Below are positions 22,411 to 34,799 of a DNA stretch of 64,000 bases, piece by piece. The notes below the pieces were generated by a model that made no database searches, was not told where the DNA came from, and worked only from the letters and a program-made list of their open reading frames with translations. Each line of letters opens with the position of its first letter. The first letter of the stretch is position 1. The stretch spans positions 1-64,000 of the forward strand of contig NDFF03000034.1 in the NCBI GenBank assembly GCA_002150815.3, read 5' to 3'. Origin of the DNA: Grammothele lineata. Lineage: Eukaryota; Basidiomycota; Agaricomycetes; Polyporales; Polyporaceae. The position numbers and the translations under genes were made by a program.

Positions 22411-23825
22411 ATGCCTGGGCTGACATTTCCACCCTTCCCCGACGATGTGCCTACACATCCTTTGCTGGTCATTGACTATCAGCTTGTGAAGTCCGGAGAC
22501 AAGGATGAGATAAACAAGTTGTGGAAGGCAGCGACGGAGCTGGGATTCTGGTAGTGCGTATATCTTGTCTGCTCATCTCTTGTGTTCGTGTACAAACCGT
22601 CTTTTCTAGCCTTAAGAACCATGGTGTCGACGAAGAAGTAGACGGCATGTTTGAGATGGGCCGGGAGACAATAGCGCTGCCGTTGGAAGAAAAACTCAAG
22701 TTCGAGCTCGGCGACCAGGGATTCTCTTTCGGGTGCGTACTCTCACACCCGTCTCGTTATTCCGACCGGATGTGAAATATGCAATAGCTACAAGGCTGCG
22801 GGTACCTATTTTATGGACGACAATGGCACCCGTGACGTCGCAGAGTTCGTCAACATCGCCAAGGACGATGTGCTCGCTTGGCCGGCTGTCGTACACCGTA
22901 CTTACCCATCAACTGTGTACGCTCGTATGGAGTCCACGCTGAAGCCATTCGTGGAGAAGTCACTCGCAATCAACAGCCTCCTTATCGACGCCCTAAATGA
23001 CAGGCTGGGGCTTCCGGAAGGTACACTGGCAGCGATTCATCAGCCTGGGGAGCACTGTAGGAGCACGGCGCGGGTCATCAGGGCGCCACCGTCCCTCGCT
23101 CCGGAAGCGAAGACGTTCTTGAACCCCCACACTGATTTTGGATCTTTGGTACGTGAATCTATTGCTCACATCGTGCTTCCCATCCTCACCAACGCGTTCA
23201 CCTACAGTCCTTCCTGCATAACCGCCTTGGAGGACTGCAAGTTCTACCCCCGGGATCCGACAAGTGGTTTTACGTCAAAGTGATCATATCCTCCTCATGT
23301 GACTGAATTTGAAGGGCTCACGCGCACTCCAGCCCATCCCAGGCCACGCGATCTGCAACATCGGCGACGCGCTCACCATCCTCTCCGGTGGCATCCTCCG
23401 CTCGAACCTACACCGCGTCGTGTGCGTTTCTTCTCCCTAGTCCTCGCCGTCCGTTCTCCCTCATCCGTGTTCCGCACTCAGACCCCCGCCCAAAGAACAA
23501 GCTCAGCACGAGCGCTACTCCGTCGTGTTCTTCACCCGCCCCAACGACGATGTTGAACTCCGTGCCATCGTGGACAAGAGTGCTGCCGTCGCGGCCGCCG
23601 TCGAGCGTGCGCCCCCGGGCAAGTACGCCCCTGGTGTGACGGCGCGGGCGTGGCTGGAAAGACGTGTCCGCGCATCACGGGTTGCGAATTACAAGGTGCG
23701 CACCCTGTTTTCGGAAGAACAAATGTGGAAGGAGCTAACGCTGGGTTGTGGTATAGGGCGCCGCTAGCTGGGAGGAGAGGCGCGGGATGGAGGAGACGGT
23801 CGTGCCAAACATGGCGAAAGTCTGA
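22411..23825 (+). CDS. 2-oxoglutarate/Fe(II) oxygenase, copy 3
   Basis: Seven exons (22411-22550, 22610-22732, 22788-23148, 23208-23279, 23333-23421, 23482-23695, 23757-23825) sum to 1068 nt, 355 residues. Motifs are [52 protein letters not shown] and [12 protein letters not shown]: all iron and 2-oxoglutarate ligands are present. The sequence is very close to copy 2, with nearly the same C-terminal tail ([10 protein letters not shown]... NMAKV). Divergence is concentrated around residues 150-185 (after the [12 protein letters not shown] segment) and near the last exon. It is followed after 650 bp by a MYND gene in the same orientation. Confidence 0.88.
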
Positions 23826-24471
23826 GTGAGATTCTGTCGGCTCCGTCCGAGGAGACGCTACTTTCCTTTCCTACTGCCTGCTAAGTAGCCTCACACTTGA
23901 TTATTCAACGCTGTTCTGTACAAACCTGTAGCAGCAACGTGAAATACAAAACTCAACTCTCCGTACAGAGGGGCGTTCAAGGGTTACACCAAGCTCGTCG
24001 CGATACCTCGGACACATTCTCATCCCGAAGTCTCTCTCGGTCGTCTGCATTTTGGCGCCCTTCATGACATCAGTGCTCGCAAGTGTAATTCTCGCGGGTT
24101 TTCGCTCCTTGCGGAGCAGGCCCGCGCTGTCTGTTCGTCTACGATTGGTAGCCAAGGCTTGTAGTCATAGCGCCTGCCACTTCTTACATAATCGCGCGTC
24201 AGTGTCTCAGCCACAGCCAATTGGATGTCGCCAGCGCCTGCCGACGGAGCTCTGCAAAAACTGCATCCGCTTGTAGTACGGTAATCAACCTCAACCTCAA
24301 CCGTGTTACTCGTCCCTTAACACTACGGATCATCACACGGTGGGTTGGGATTTACTCCTCAGATAAACCCACAACCGAGACATTCGCCGACTTAGCAAGG
24401 AGTTGCCAGGGCCACCATCTTCGAGGCTCCAACTTAAACGACGTTATAGAAGACGTCAATTATAAGTTCTA
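23826..24471. other. Spacer between oxygenase copy 3 and MYND paralogue 3
   Basis: No gene seen; short uninformative frames only. Confidence 0.4.
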
Positions 24472-26593
24472 ATGCCTTCACCTAGCGGGTCAGGAAATGC
24501 TGCGACTGGGCGTTCTGGGACCGGGTTTCCTGTTAACCCGCACGATACGCTAGCTATTCGTTCTCAGACAGAACTCCGACGAGTACGTGCCCGGGCCAAC
24601 CTCTGCTCAAATGCCCCGCATATGTCGCCCTTAGCTGAGGCAACGCACTCAATAGATCGTCCGCGAAGCTCGCTTGGGGTCCTTCAGAAGCATGCGCCTA
24701 CTTGCTCGTAACTGGCACCGTTTTTCGCCGTCAGTCATATCCCCGCAAGAGGTGCTTCGAATAGCACTTTCCCATCTTCGGGCCCTCGCTATACCTTCCG
24801 ACTTCTCTCATAATCTCGACGAGAGCAGCATCGAACTTGCTTTCAGCTGCCTTGTCGCGATTAGCACCATGGATCGTCTACCAGATGGGAGGACTCGATG
24901 GATCGACAACCTCTCGCGCCCCGTCGCTGACGCTTGGCCCAGCGTCTACGGCTGGACGGTGTACATTTTCAAAGTACGCGTCGACACCATCTCGCCCGTG
25001 GAAGAACTTGGACGGAATATCACGGTCTCTTTCCTCGCATGGTTTATCAACGGCATAGTCTCGTGCAACTTGCTCTGTGACTTGCTCAAGGCGGAGCCGA
25101 ACGTCCTCGCGATGGCGGCGCGCGTGTGGCTTGAATACGACGACGCGTGTCGCTACTTAGGCTCAGACCATCCCTTTCACGTCAGCTCCGACATGTTCCA
25201 TGCCACCTTTTGCGCTATCAGACCGGATGACTTCGACCCAATCATCAGCGCAGGCGGCGGCGATGCAGATACTTTTGCTAGGCGGGTGGTTGCTCGGATC
25301 CCGCTGCGAGTACAAGACGCGTCCGACTCGTTCAGGTCTTGGATATCCATCGGGAAAGAAACCACCCTCCTGGCTCGTTTCAGCGAATCTCACTCTCTGC
25401 TTCGCGCATTCTTGGATGCCGATGTCGTCCCTACTATCACTGCGGCTCTCGTCAAGTTGACCACCATGCTCTCGACAGGTTCGTTCCCGGCTGAGGACAA
25501 GACCGTCGCGGAGCGCGTAATTGGGGCAATGTGCACTTACCTCTCACCGACATTTCTTGAGGAAGACGGCGCTCGGTGGTGCATTCAGGCGATCAACGCT
25601 GGCTTTCTGGGAGCATTCTACATCGGAATTGCACTTATCCCGCCTGATTACTGCGACAACACTGAAGACACGAAACAAGCACTCACGGACTTTCTCGCAT
25701 ACCGATCGGTCCTCCAGTCTTTCGCGGTCGCTGTCGCGGAAATTAACGAAGGGCCCCAGGGACAAGTCATCACCAGCGGCGCTCTGCGCGAGGAGTGGGA
25801 GGCGTTCTGTGCCCGGGTGCAGGACCGGCTTGTGATCCTCGAACAGTTCAAGTTGCTACGGTCCATGCAGCGCGAGATCGTGACTTGCGAGAACCCTGAG
25901 GTGCGTATGTCCCACCTAGACTCGCTGTCATCTCCGGTTCTCCATCTTTAGTACAGTGCACAACGAGTGGTTCAAATAGTACAATGCGTTCTTGTACTGG
26001 ATGTCAAGTTGCGCGCTATTGCTCAGAGGTAGGTCCTTAGAATCTGTTGAGCACATCTCACCATAGATAATGCTCACTTCCGGGACGCAGGAATGTCAAA
26101 GAAGGCGCTGGGTTGATAGCGGGCATCGGCGTGTTTGCAAATTCCGGCAGCACGAGCGCAACTATAACGGTTCGCCGCTTCTTCTCTCATCACCTCGTGC
26201 TTGAACATTAATTGTGCATGAATAGATATCACGAATTCCACTCCGCCGATGCTCTCGAAGAAGGACTTCAGGTTCCTCCGATACCTGGCCACTGTAGAGG
26301 CGACCCGGCATCGCAAGCGCCTGTCCGCAGTTGCAGCTAAGAAATGGACCACTACGCCGCGCTCAGATCTCGCTGTGTCCATAGACTTCACGCGGTATCC
26401 CACGAAGTGTTCCGTCCTACCTCTCAGCAGGCTCGAAGGAGACTGGGGCAAGAACATGGCAGTGGAGGCTCTAAAGGAGGAGGTGACGGTGCTTCTGATG
26501 ACTGTTTGGGTGGGGGAATCTACTTCTACTGCTGTTACGAGCATGGACAGTCTGTGGGACGAACGAAACCATGTGCATGATATATTGTTTTGA
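24472..26593 (+). CDS. MYND-type zinc-finger protein, paralogue 3
   Basis: Exons 24472-24582, 24656-25900, 25957-26028, 26091-26169 and 26226-26593 sum to 1875 nt, 624 residues. Exon 2 opens IVREARLGSFRSMRLLARNW. The helical region contains WLEYDDACRYLG, EDGARWCIQAINAGFLGAFY and YRSVLQSFAVAVAEINEGPQ. The finger is TCENPECT, STMRSCTGCQVARYCSEECQ and RRWVDSGHRRVC. The C-terminal domain shows KKDFRFLRYLATVEATRHRK. The short finger exon is one codon shorter than in paralogues 1, 2 and 4, with a TSGSNS loop in place of the basic loop. Confidence 0.85.
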
Positions 26594-26707
26594 ATAAAGG
26601 ACATTCTGCCGTGTAAAACAAACAGCTCTTCCTCTCTGACATATATGCCATACACTGCCTAGCACGACGATCACTATCGAGACGTCTGCAGAGGTCGGTA
26701 ACAGTCA

Positions 26708-28888
26708 TCATCCGCGCTTGGCATATCTGCTCGCGTTCCGCACGCGCTCGCCGAAAATCCAGAAGAGGATGGGCCTGCATTACACCCGTCGATCCCATGC
26801 GTCAGGGAGATCGTACAGACGCGCAAATATAGCAAGACACTTACGCAGGTATTCCGATTACGATGGCCGCGCACGCCAACACCGTGTCGCCCTTTCCGAA
26901 CCCGAGCGCAGCGTACATGGGGGGCGCGAAGAGGGGCATACCGAACGCCGCAAGTGAACGCACGAATAACACCACGGAGTACGCTACGTACACGCCCGGT
27001 TGTCAGCGAACTCGCGGCTAGCACGAAAGGAGGCGCGGTACGTACCGGAAGCGGCATGCAGAGAAAACGCGTCGATGACATACAGGGTGATAGTCTGGAA
27101 TGCGAGTCCGAGGCCGCAGCCAACGAGGAAGATGCCGATGTCAGGCACGATCCAGGGGATGTCCGGGCGTGCAGTCCAGCCTGCGATGAGTAACCCGGCG
27201 GGAAGGAGAAGCGTCCCTGGGACCATGGGAGCTAAGACGCAGGTCAGTGAGACGGACGGGTGAGCGAAACAAGCGACGACTTACGAAGACGGTACTCGGG
27301 CTTGTCGATGCCTCCGTATCTGCTGCGCAAGTACTTGTAGATGCGGTCAATGTATTGTGCATTGAGTTGAGACAAGCCGGTCATGCCGATGCCTAGGGCA
27401 AAGTAATGAAGTCCGGCAATGCCGACGGGTTCATCGTACACGCCTTGGAATATCGAAGGCATAGTAGTGAGAAAAACTGCGAGCAGTCGAAGGCGTGAGG
27501 CACAGCTGAGAACGAATGATACAAACAAATGACGGACCATACATCGTCCCGTAGACAAAGGCCATGTACGCGCTGAACATCTGAACAATTGGCTCGTAGA
27601 TGAGAAGTGCGAATGGTCTAACTAGAGCTTTCTTGATGACGTTTGGGAGCCTTTGATCGGAAGGTTATGAGTAGCACCGAGAGAAAAATGAGCATCACAC
27701 GCACGCTCTGTCCGCGCCGTCATACGGAGTTCGGACTTGCTGCGAAGATCCACTTCCGGTTCGCAAGCGCTTCCTAATTTGAGCCGCCTTCCTGCTTAAC
27801 AGAACAGGCGCGTATGCTACACACACATTATCAGCCACAGCGAGTGAGAAAGCTACACAAAACGAACTTTCGCGTAAAAATAGGATCCCGATAACTTGTA
27901 TAGCGGCATCGAGTATGGACGTGGACCAAAACTGCAGGGAAATTCAGATCGAGTTCAAACGCTGACGCATAGTTCGCAGCCACTTACCACCCACCGCCAA
28001 TCCGACTTCTGCGCGATCCAAGCACCACATGCTGGACCAATGACCGGACCGACGTACGTAGAGAACGAGTACAGCGCCATCGGCTTACCGCGCTCATCCG
28101 GCCGCCATACGTCTCCAATCACGCCGCCACCGATCTAGACATCGACGCCGTCAGTGATTGCACGTGTGTTACAAGCTCGTAAGAACAGCTTACAGTCTGG
28201 GGACCGCTTCCGCCGATTCCTGCCAGGAATCGGAAGGCTATCAACTCGCCTTCGTTTTGAGCGAAGGCACAGCCCAAGTTCCACGCTGAAATTTGTTGTC
28301 TGAACAAAGCAGTAAGAGCATAGGTAACTAATGAGAGGACGTACCAAGGTACCACATGTTCGCAGATTGGATGACGACACTGCGTCCGTAGAGCTCGCTC
28401 AGTGGGCCCAGGATGAGTGTCCCGACGGCTTGCAGTACCACCCTAGGGATGAACTAAGTCGGAGATGAAAGGGAAGAGAGGCGATCGTACCGTATGCAGC
28501 GACGAAGGTCGACGTGAACATGGCGGCAATTACTGGACTCTTCACGCCGAATTGGGCTGCGGCTTGGTCGGCGGCGGGAGCGATCATGGACGAGGATGTG
28601 GGACTCATAAATGCGTATGCGGAGACGAGGATGGTAACTGTCCACTTCTTGCCGAGACTCCAGCTGGGGTGGAGCGTCAGTACTTCGGTATGAGCCCGCC
28701 GTCGAGCTAACAAAGTAGATTGCTTACTTTTTTGGATTTTCTGGATCTTCAGGACCGTCCCAATCCACTACGTACGCCTCATCCGAAGACAGCGCTTCCA
28801 TGTTTGACTTCTTTTCTTCCCGTGTATATTCCACGTTGTCCTGTATCGGAATGTCCATAGAAGATGGGAGAGGTTGAGCGTGACTCAT
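26708..28888 (-). CDS. MFS transporter, DHA1 drug:H+ antiporter type
   Basis: Read from 28888 downwards through about nine short-intron exons. The cytosolic N-terminus ends in [20 protein letters not shown], the hallmark leader of fungal DHA1 drug/polyamine transporters. Then follow SPTSSSMIAPAADQAAAQFG, AVGTLILGPLSELYGRSVV (motif A-like PLSELYGR), LIAFRFLAGIGGSGPQT, IGGGVIGDVWRPDERGKPMA and YSFSTYVGPVIGPACGAWI (motif C, antiporter). The second half includes VFVRSLAAFGMPLFAPPMYA and ends in FGERVRNASRYAKRG. Twelve helices are expected. It probably exports small molecules. It sits between MYND paralogues 3 and 4 near four oxygenases, so export of an oxidised metabolite is possible but unproven. 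A TATAAATA element lies only about 23 bases upstream of this ATG (28911-28919). An in-frame ATG farther upstream (28972) precedes that element. Confidence 0.87.
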
Positions 28889-28919
28889 TAGGAACAAGAC
28901 GCAGAGGTAGTATTTATAC

Positions 28920-29915
28920 CCGAACGGCGCTAACGGCCGGCCGATAGCCCCGGCCGCCACTGGCAAAGCCATGAGCGAAAGGCTTGCCGTTCAAAATCGA
29001 GACCAACCCTACAGGTCTTGGTGACGCTCGGGGTGTCCTCTCGCCTTCCATAGGAGATATGTCAAACCCTAGAATCGGCGCGCTAGTTGATTTCAAGTGC
29101 TATATCCGCCTGCGAAGCGAATGGCGGACCTCGGGAGCATTTGACAGAGCGCTCAGCGCTTCCGACCGCGCGTCTGAAAGCTACCCGCCGTTCTCAATGT
29201 TCACTTGTCATGGGTGAACTTCTCAGAGGATGACTCGAGCGAACCTACAAATCATGCGTCAGCCGATCTGCTCTGCGGCAAATTTCGAGGACGTTAGCGT
29301 TGCCTATTAAAATGTTCGACGCATCTTTAATCAGCGAATGACAACACACCACTGGGAAGCGACGTCCCCTTCCCAGTGCGCGATGATCATTGGCAGTAGT
29401 GAATGCGGTGGAGAATTTGCATATATGAGATCAGTACATACTCATCGTGCGCCTGACAACTTCCAGTTGGTATTGACATGCGAACTCGTTCAATCGGACG
29501 CAAATGATAGGCGCCCGATGGATTCAACGCGCCATGTCATAGATCACCTGATACATTGTGGTGTGCGCCTAATGTCACTCCGCGCGTCGAGTTTGTTCAG
29601 TCGGATAGGCGAAACCGCCTTCAACTTCTTGCCACGTCGTTCAGCTTGCCCTTTGAAATCCATAGCGTATGTTGGTCTATCTAGAGCTGAACGAGGGAGT
29701 GGTACTTACCCATTGTATAGCCGTCTCGTCTCAGCATCTGCCTTGACATCAACTTTCTGGTTAGCATCGCGTCGAAGTCCAGGGTGCACTGTTCGTGGCG
29801 GCCGCTCGTCCAAGTTGACTCGTATATCTTGGCGGTTGGTCACACCCCTCACTTTGTCATGTACAGGCTTGCTTCTACTCACCATTGCACCAACTTGCTC
29901 TTTCATGCTAGATAT
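28920..29915. other. 1 kb spacer without a supportable gene
   Basis: Lies between the divergent transporter and MYND paralogue 4. A minus-strand frame at 29706-29906 and a plus-strand frame at 29338-29982 exist but neither resembles a known protein. Confidence 0.4.
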
Positions 29916-32038
29916 ATGCCGTCAGATCAGAACCACGATTCACAGCACCTGTTTCAACATGAACATGATCAGCCGAGAGTAACGTCGGCTTTTCAGGTGG
30001 TAAGGTTTCCGCTTATTTTGCAGATTCGAAGCGAACGTCTTCCGGTACTTACCCAACTTTGGTGTTTCTAGCTCGTCAATGAGACACGCCCTGGTTTCAC
30101 CACCAGCATGGCGACCTCCGTTACCAGCTGGAAGCGGTTCTTCCCATTTGTTATCGCCCCATCCGAAGTGCTTCGAGTAACGCTTTCCCATCTCAAAACG
30201 CCTCCTCCGCCTGCTTCTGCGTCCGAGGAACGCATTAGCCTCGCTGTTTCATGTTTACATGCGATAAGCGAGTTAGAACTGACGGGCGAGGATCACCTTG
30301 GGGACGAACCCCTAGTTCGCCCTATGGTTGACGCTTGGTCTGACATATATAACTGGGTCAAGCTCATCTTCGACTCACGCATCACAGGTCTCCCACCCCA
30401 CCATAATCTAAGGCAGCATACAGCACTTATCCTTGTTAACTTCTGGCACTGTCTCACGTCTTGCGACACCTTTTGTCGCCTGTTAGTACGGGAGCCCACC
30501 GCGAGTGTCATTGCAACACGTTTGTGGTTTGAAGAGTACGATATCGCTCGGGCGCACCGCCTAGATCAGCTGAAAGGTTCAGGTATCGACATGTTCTGGC
30601 GCTACATCTCCAAGGCCCCTCCGGAACAACTCATCACGATCCCTCTGGCGATGGGAGAAAATATCGACTCCTTCGCTCAGCGCATTCTCGCAAGACTTGA
30701 AGTGCTGCTAGACGAAGTTCCAGAGGAGTGGGAACCCTGGCGCACCGTGTCGCTTTACATCAGAATCATGAACCAGCTAAACTGCGACTCCCCCGAGCTC
30801 TGCCGCGCTTTTCTCACAGCCGGCATGGTGCCCCTCGCCACCTCCGCGCTCGTACTCATCACTTCCGCTGCTTTGTCGGCGAGCGATTTTGCGGCCAGGC
30901 CCAAAAATTGGATCCTCTCCATTGTACCCATCATCAGTTGCGCTTCATGCGGCCTCTATGAGACGGACGGTCCCAGGTGGTGTGCTCAAGCGGCCCGCGC
31001 GGGGTTCATCGGAGCGTTCTACGTCGCCATGGGACTCATCCCTCCCGAGCCTGAGCGTTGCCCTTGGGCTCCTCACGTCATGGAATTCCTCCAAGTGTAC
31101 GTTGTCTACCGGTCAGTGGTGGAAGCGTACGCACCAGCGATAACCGAAGTCGAGGATGGGTGGCAAGCGCGACAAATCGCTGGAAGCAGGATGCAGCCGG
31201 AGTGGGAGAAGTTCTGCAAGGCGGCGAAGGAACGGATTGAGCACCTCGCAGCATTCAAGGCGCGCCTGGTAATGCAACGCGCCAATATGTGTTGTGACAA
31301 TTACGATGAGGTGCGTGTGTGCGAGACAGAGATTTCCCTTCGCCAGCGGTTACTGATCGGAATTTGAATAGTGTGGAAACAGGTGGGAGAACGGGAAGAC
31401 CATGCGGCGCTGCTCCGGTTGTCGGCTCGTGGTCTACTGCTCACAGGTGTGTCGACTTCTCCTGTTGACTCTAGTGCGCACGCGCTCACATACTCCGCAC
31501 CGACGGCCGTAGGCGTGTCAGCGTGCGCGCTGGACCGTTGACGGACATCGAGGTCGCTGCCAGGAGCGACAAGAGCATCTCAATATAGGTAAGTCCATCT
31601 TGCTTCGTGGCATGTCTTCCATCGTCGCTGTGTCGGGCTGTCCTGAGGAGCACCGTTACAGGCGCATCCAACATCTGGACCGGCCCATCACGACTCATTG
31701 ATACGCGCGATGCCGAGTTCCTCGTACACATTGCATGCCTCGACGCGATGCAGGTCCGGGAGAAGATACATAACAGAGCAAGGATCAGCTTCGCGTCTTT
31801 GCCACGAACGGAGATCGCGGCGATGTTCACTCTTGCTCACGCGCCGGAATTCATGGTCGCGAGTATCGACCAGCTTACACAATGGGGCGCCGTGGGCCGC
31901 CAAGCCGCTGCAATGATCACGGCGATCCGACAGCATCCCGAGAAATTGCGAACCCTCGTCATCATGATAGTGCGAGCTGGTGAAGGTGCCGTTCCTTTTG
32001 CAACCTACACGGAGGGTATATGGGATGTGCAGGAGTAA
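29916..32038 (+). CDS. MYND-type zinc-finger protein, paralogue 4
   Basis: Exons 29916-29999, 30072-31310, 31372-31446, 31513-31588 and 31662-32038 sum to 1851 nt, 616 residues. The first donor could also be 29996, which would drop one Val. Exon 2 opens LVNETRPGFTTSMATSVTSW, a divergent version of the V-R-x-A-R-x-G segment. The finger is CCDNYDECG, KTMRRCSGCRLVVYCSQACQ and RARWTVDGHRGRC. The C-terminal domain has DTRDAEFLVHIACLDAMQVR and ends near FATYTEGIWDVQE. It is closest to paralogue 5: both share AFLTAGMVPLA.SAL.L.TSAAL, CDN in place of CEN, and FAT at the end. Confidence 0.84.
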
Positions 32039-32541
32039 ATATGACTTTGGAACTTCGGCTCGCTTTTGATTCCCGCTAGCCATTATCTTTAATGTCGTTA
32101 TTGCTATCCAGGATGTTCGACTGACATCCACAAAAAGGAGTAAAAGGTTATGCAAACGTAGAAGATGATGACGGCTAGATCATCACATGGCAAAAGTCGA
32201 GATCACCTGACATGCTGTAAGGCGTGTTTGCCGTAACCGTCACCCGGCATAACGCTGATTACTTGAAGTGGTACGAGTATTTCTATTAGAAGGGTCTTCT
32301 TGCCACGTCATCTCTTGCCAGCGAAGAGGATTTTCAAGTGCAACTCGTACTTGAACTCCTTTTCGTGTCTGTCTGCACGGCTTCCCACCGACGAGAGACA
32401 GTCTAAGACAGCCGATCGTGTTCCGTCGATATTCAACTCAGTCTCTGAAGGATTTATAGAGTAAGAAATGCATGCAACCTCGCGGTTACTGGAACTGATC
32501 ATAAACCTATCCTTACTATCTATGACATCGGTCTAGTCTTC
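32039..32541. other. Spacer between MYND paralogues 4 and 5
   Basis: No gene seen. Confidence 0.4.
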
Positions 32542-34651
32542 ATGTCTGCGTCTAATCGCCGCAGGTATGGACAAGGCTCGGGACAGACTCTGTCTATCCC
32601 GAAGTTTCTACGGGTACGCACATTACTATCGAATTGTATCACGGTTCGTAAGTTAGACTGTCCTGAAAATTATCTTTACAGGTGGTTAGAGAAGCGCGCG
32701 ATGGTTCGATAGCAAGTATGGAGACCTTCGCGAAAACTTGGGAACAGTTCTTCCCATCGTCTATCTCATATGTCGAAGTACTCAACCTCTGCCTTTCGAA
32801 TCTTCGGAAAATCGCAAGGAGGCAGCACTCGGAGTCGAGTCCACGATCTTTTCAGGACTCGGAATTCTGCGTCCAGATGGCAACTGCCTCCTTTTTTGCG
32901 ATGAGTCGCGTGAAAACAGCGGACGATCACGGCAATTGCACCAACGATGGGCTCGTTCAGCCTGTCGTCGATTCCTGGTCCGACATGTGGAGCTGCGTTG
33001 GACTCGTTTACAACTTAAAAATCGCATCCCTCCCACGTCTTGATCATGCCGGGCAAAATGCAGTACACGTCCTCATCAGCTTCATACACGCCCTCATTCA
33101 ATGCAATCCGCTTCGCGAGCTAGTCCTTCTTGAACCTACCACAGGCCCTATCACAGCACGTCTTTGGCTGGAAGAATACAACGCCTGTCAAGCGCAGGGC
33201 ATCGATCCCCCGCGTGACATTGGAATGTATATCTTCCACGTCTACGTCCACAATGCTTCTCCAGAAAATCTGAGTGCGGTACCCCTCATGGAAGGCGGAA
33301 GTGTCGTGGCCTTCGCTCAGCGCGTACTCGATTCACTCAAAGTGCTATTGGAGGACTCTCCTAAACGGCCTACGCCATGGTACACCCTATCACGTTACAT
33401 TTCTATTATGCTCAGACTCTACTTCAACTCTAAAGAGCTCGCCCGAGCTTTCCTCACCGCCGGAATGGTGCCCCTCGCAATTTCCGCCCTGAAACTGGTA
33501 ACCTCGGCTGCTCTGGCAGCTCAAGTCGATACGACTTCAGGCGCTGAACGGGGGAACTTCCAGTCGTGCATCATACCTATCCTGAGCTGCGCGTCTTACG
33601 GCCTTACGCAACCGGACGGCTCTCGATGGCTAGTCAAGTCCATCCGAGCGGGGTTTCTTGGGACGCTCTTCATAACATACGGACTCATTGAGCTGGAAAT
33701 CGCTCAAAATATCATCGACCATTTTCAGGAATATCTCGTCTATCGGTCGGTCATTGAAGCCGTTACGCCTGCGATAGCGAAGGTGGAGCGTGGATGGCAA
33801 GGTCGACGAATCTCCGGGAGCACAGCACACGGGGTGTGGAAATCGTTCTGCAAGGAAGCGAAGAAGCGAAAGGAACAGCTGGCGGCGTTCAAGGAATACT
33901 TGGCGGAGCAAGGGGCGAATACAACCTGTGACAACCACGAGGTGAGCTCTCTCCTACGAAGGCGTCGACGTCGGGTCGTTGTTGATTATTTTATGTTTGA
34001 AGTATTGCGGTGTGGTGTTGGGGGATAGTACTACGCTCCTCCGCTGTTCGGGTTGTCGGCTTGTGGCGTATTGCTCACAGGTAGGTATGATCAGGGCATG
34101 TATGCGTAACCCACACTCACTATCTCGTCCCACAGGCATGTCAACGCATGCGCTGGACTGATGACGGACACAGACTGCGTTGTCTAAGCCGCCAAGAACA
34201 GCTCGATATTGGTACGCATGTCTTGTCCTGTCTCACCCTCGTATTGATGCTGACACTCCAAGCACTGTAAATAGACATGTCTCAGACCTGGACAGGAGAG
34301 GAACCACCGATCAGCAAGCGTGATGCTGATTTTTTCGATTACATCGTCAATCTCGAAGCATCACAGTATTGGGACAAGATTCGCGCCGCAACAGGCCGTA
34401 CTGGCTTCCCGGCTCACCTCCCACGAGCGGAGGTCGTCGTAGTTTTTGACAGCACGAGGCGTCTAGAAGAACCCATGGTGGTAAGTATGGACTCTCTGGT
34501 AGAAGCTCATATTAGCGGGCGGGCAAACGTAGCAGTGATACGGGCCGCTAGGGAGAACCCCGAAGGGAGAGGAATACTCGTGGTCATGAAGATATGCGCC
34601 GGGAGCTCGAGCATTCTGTTTGCTACTTCAAGTTACATGGAGGGCGTTTGA
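32542..34651 (+). CDS. MYND-type zinc-finger protein, paralogue 5 (altered finger spacing)
   Basis: Exons 32542-32613, 32682-33941, 34003-34080, 34136-34211 and 34275-34651 sum to 1863 nt, 620 residues. Exon 1 codes MSASNRRRYGQGSGQTLSIP; exon 2 opens VVREARDGSIASMETFAKTW. The finger is TTCDNHEYCGVVLGDSTTLL, RCSGCRLVAYCSQACQRMRW and TDDGHRLRC. The only usable acceptor (AAG at 34002) inserts a Tyr, so the first ligand pair is C-x5-C instead of the C-x4-C of the other copies. The C-terminal domain has KRDADFFDYIVNLEASQYWD and ends SSYMEGV. Without transcripts the finger splice is the least certain junction in the array. Confidence 0.82.
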
Positions 34652-34799
34652 GTCGCTTGTTGATGTTAGTACTATTGCCTCCGATAGTTTACGACTGCCG
34701 CTGCCAGATCAGTGATCGATGTTGTCCGTACCACTATCATCCAAGTCGATTCTTAGCTCATCGAGAATGTAACATTTACATGACAGCTTTCGTATACAC

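Noticed and set aside
29338..29982. A 214-codon plus-strand frame between the transporter and MYND paralogue 4
   Set aside because: It has no motif or splice context, and its end overlaps the first exon of paralogue 4 in another frame.
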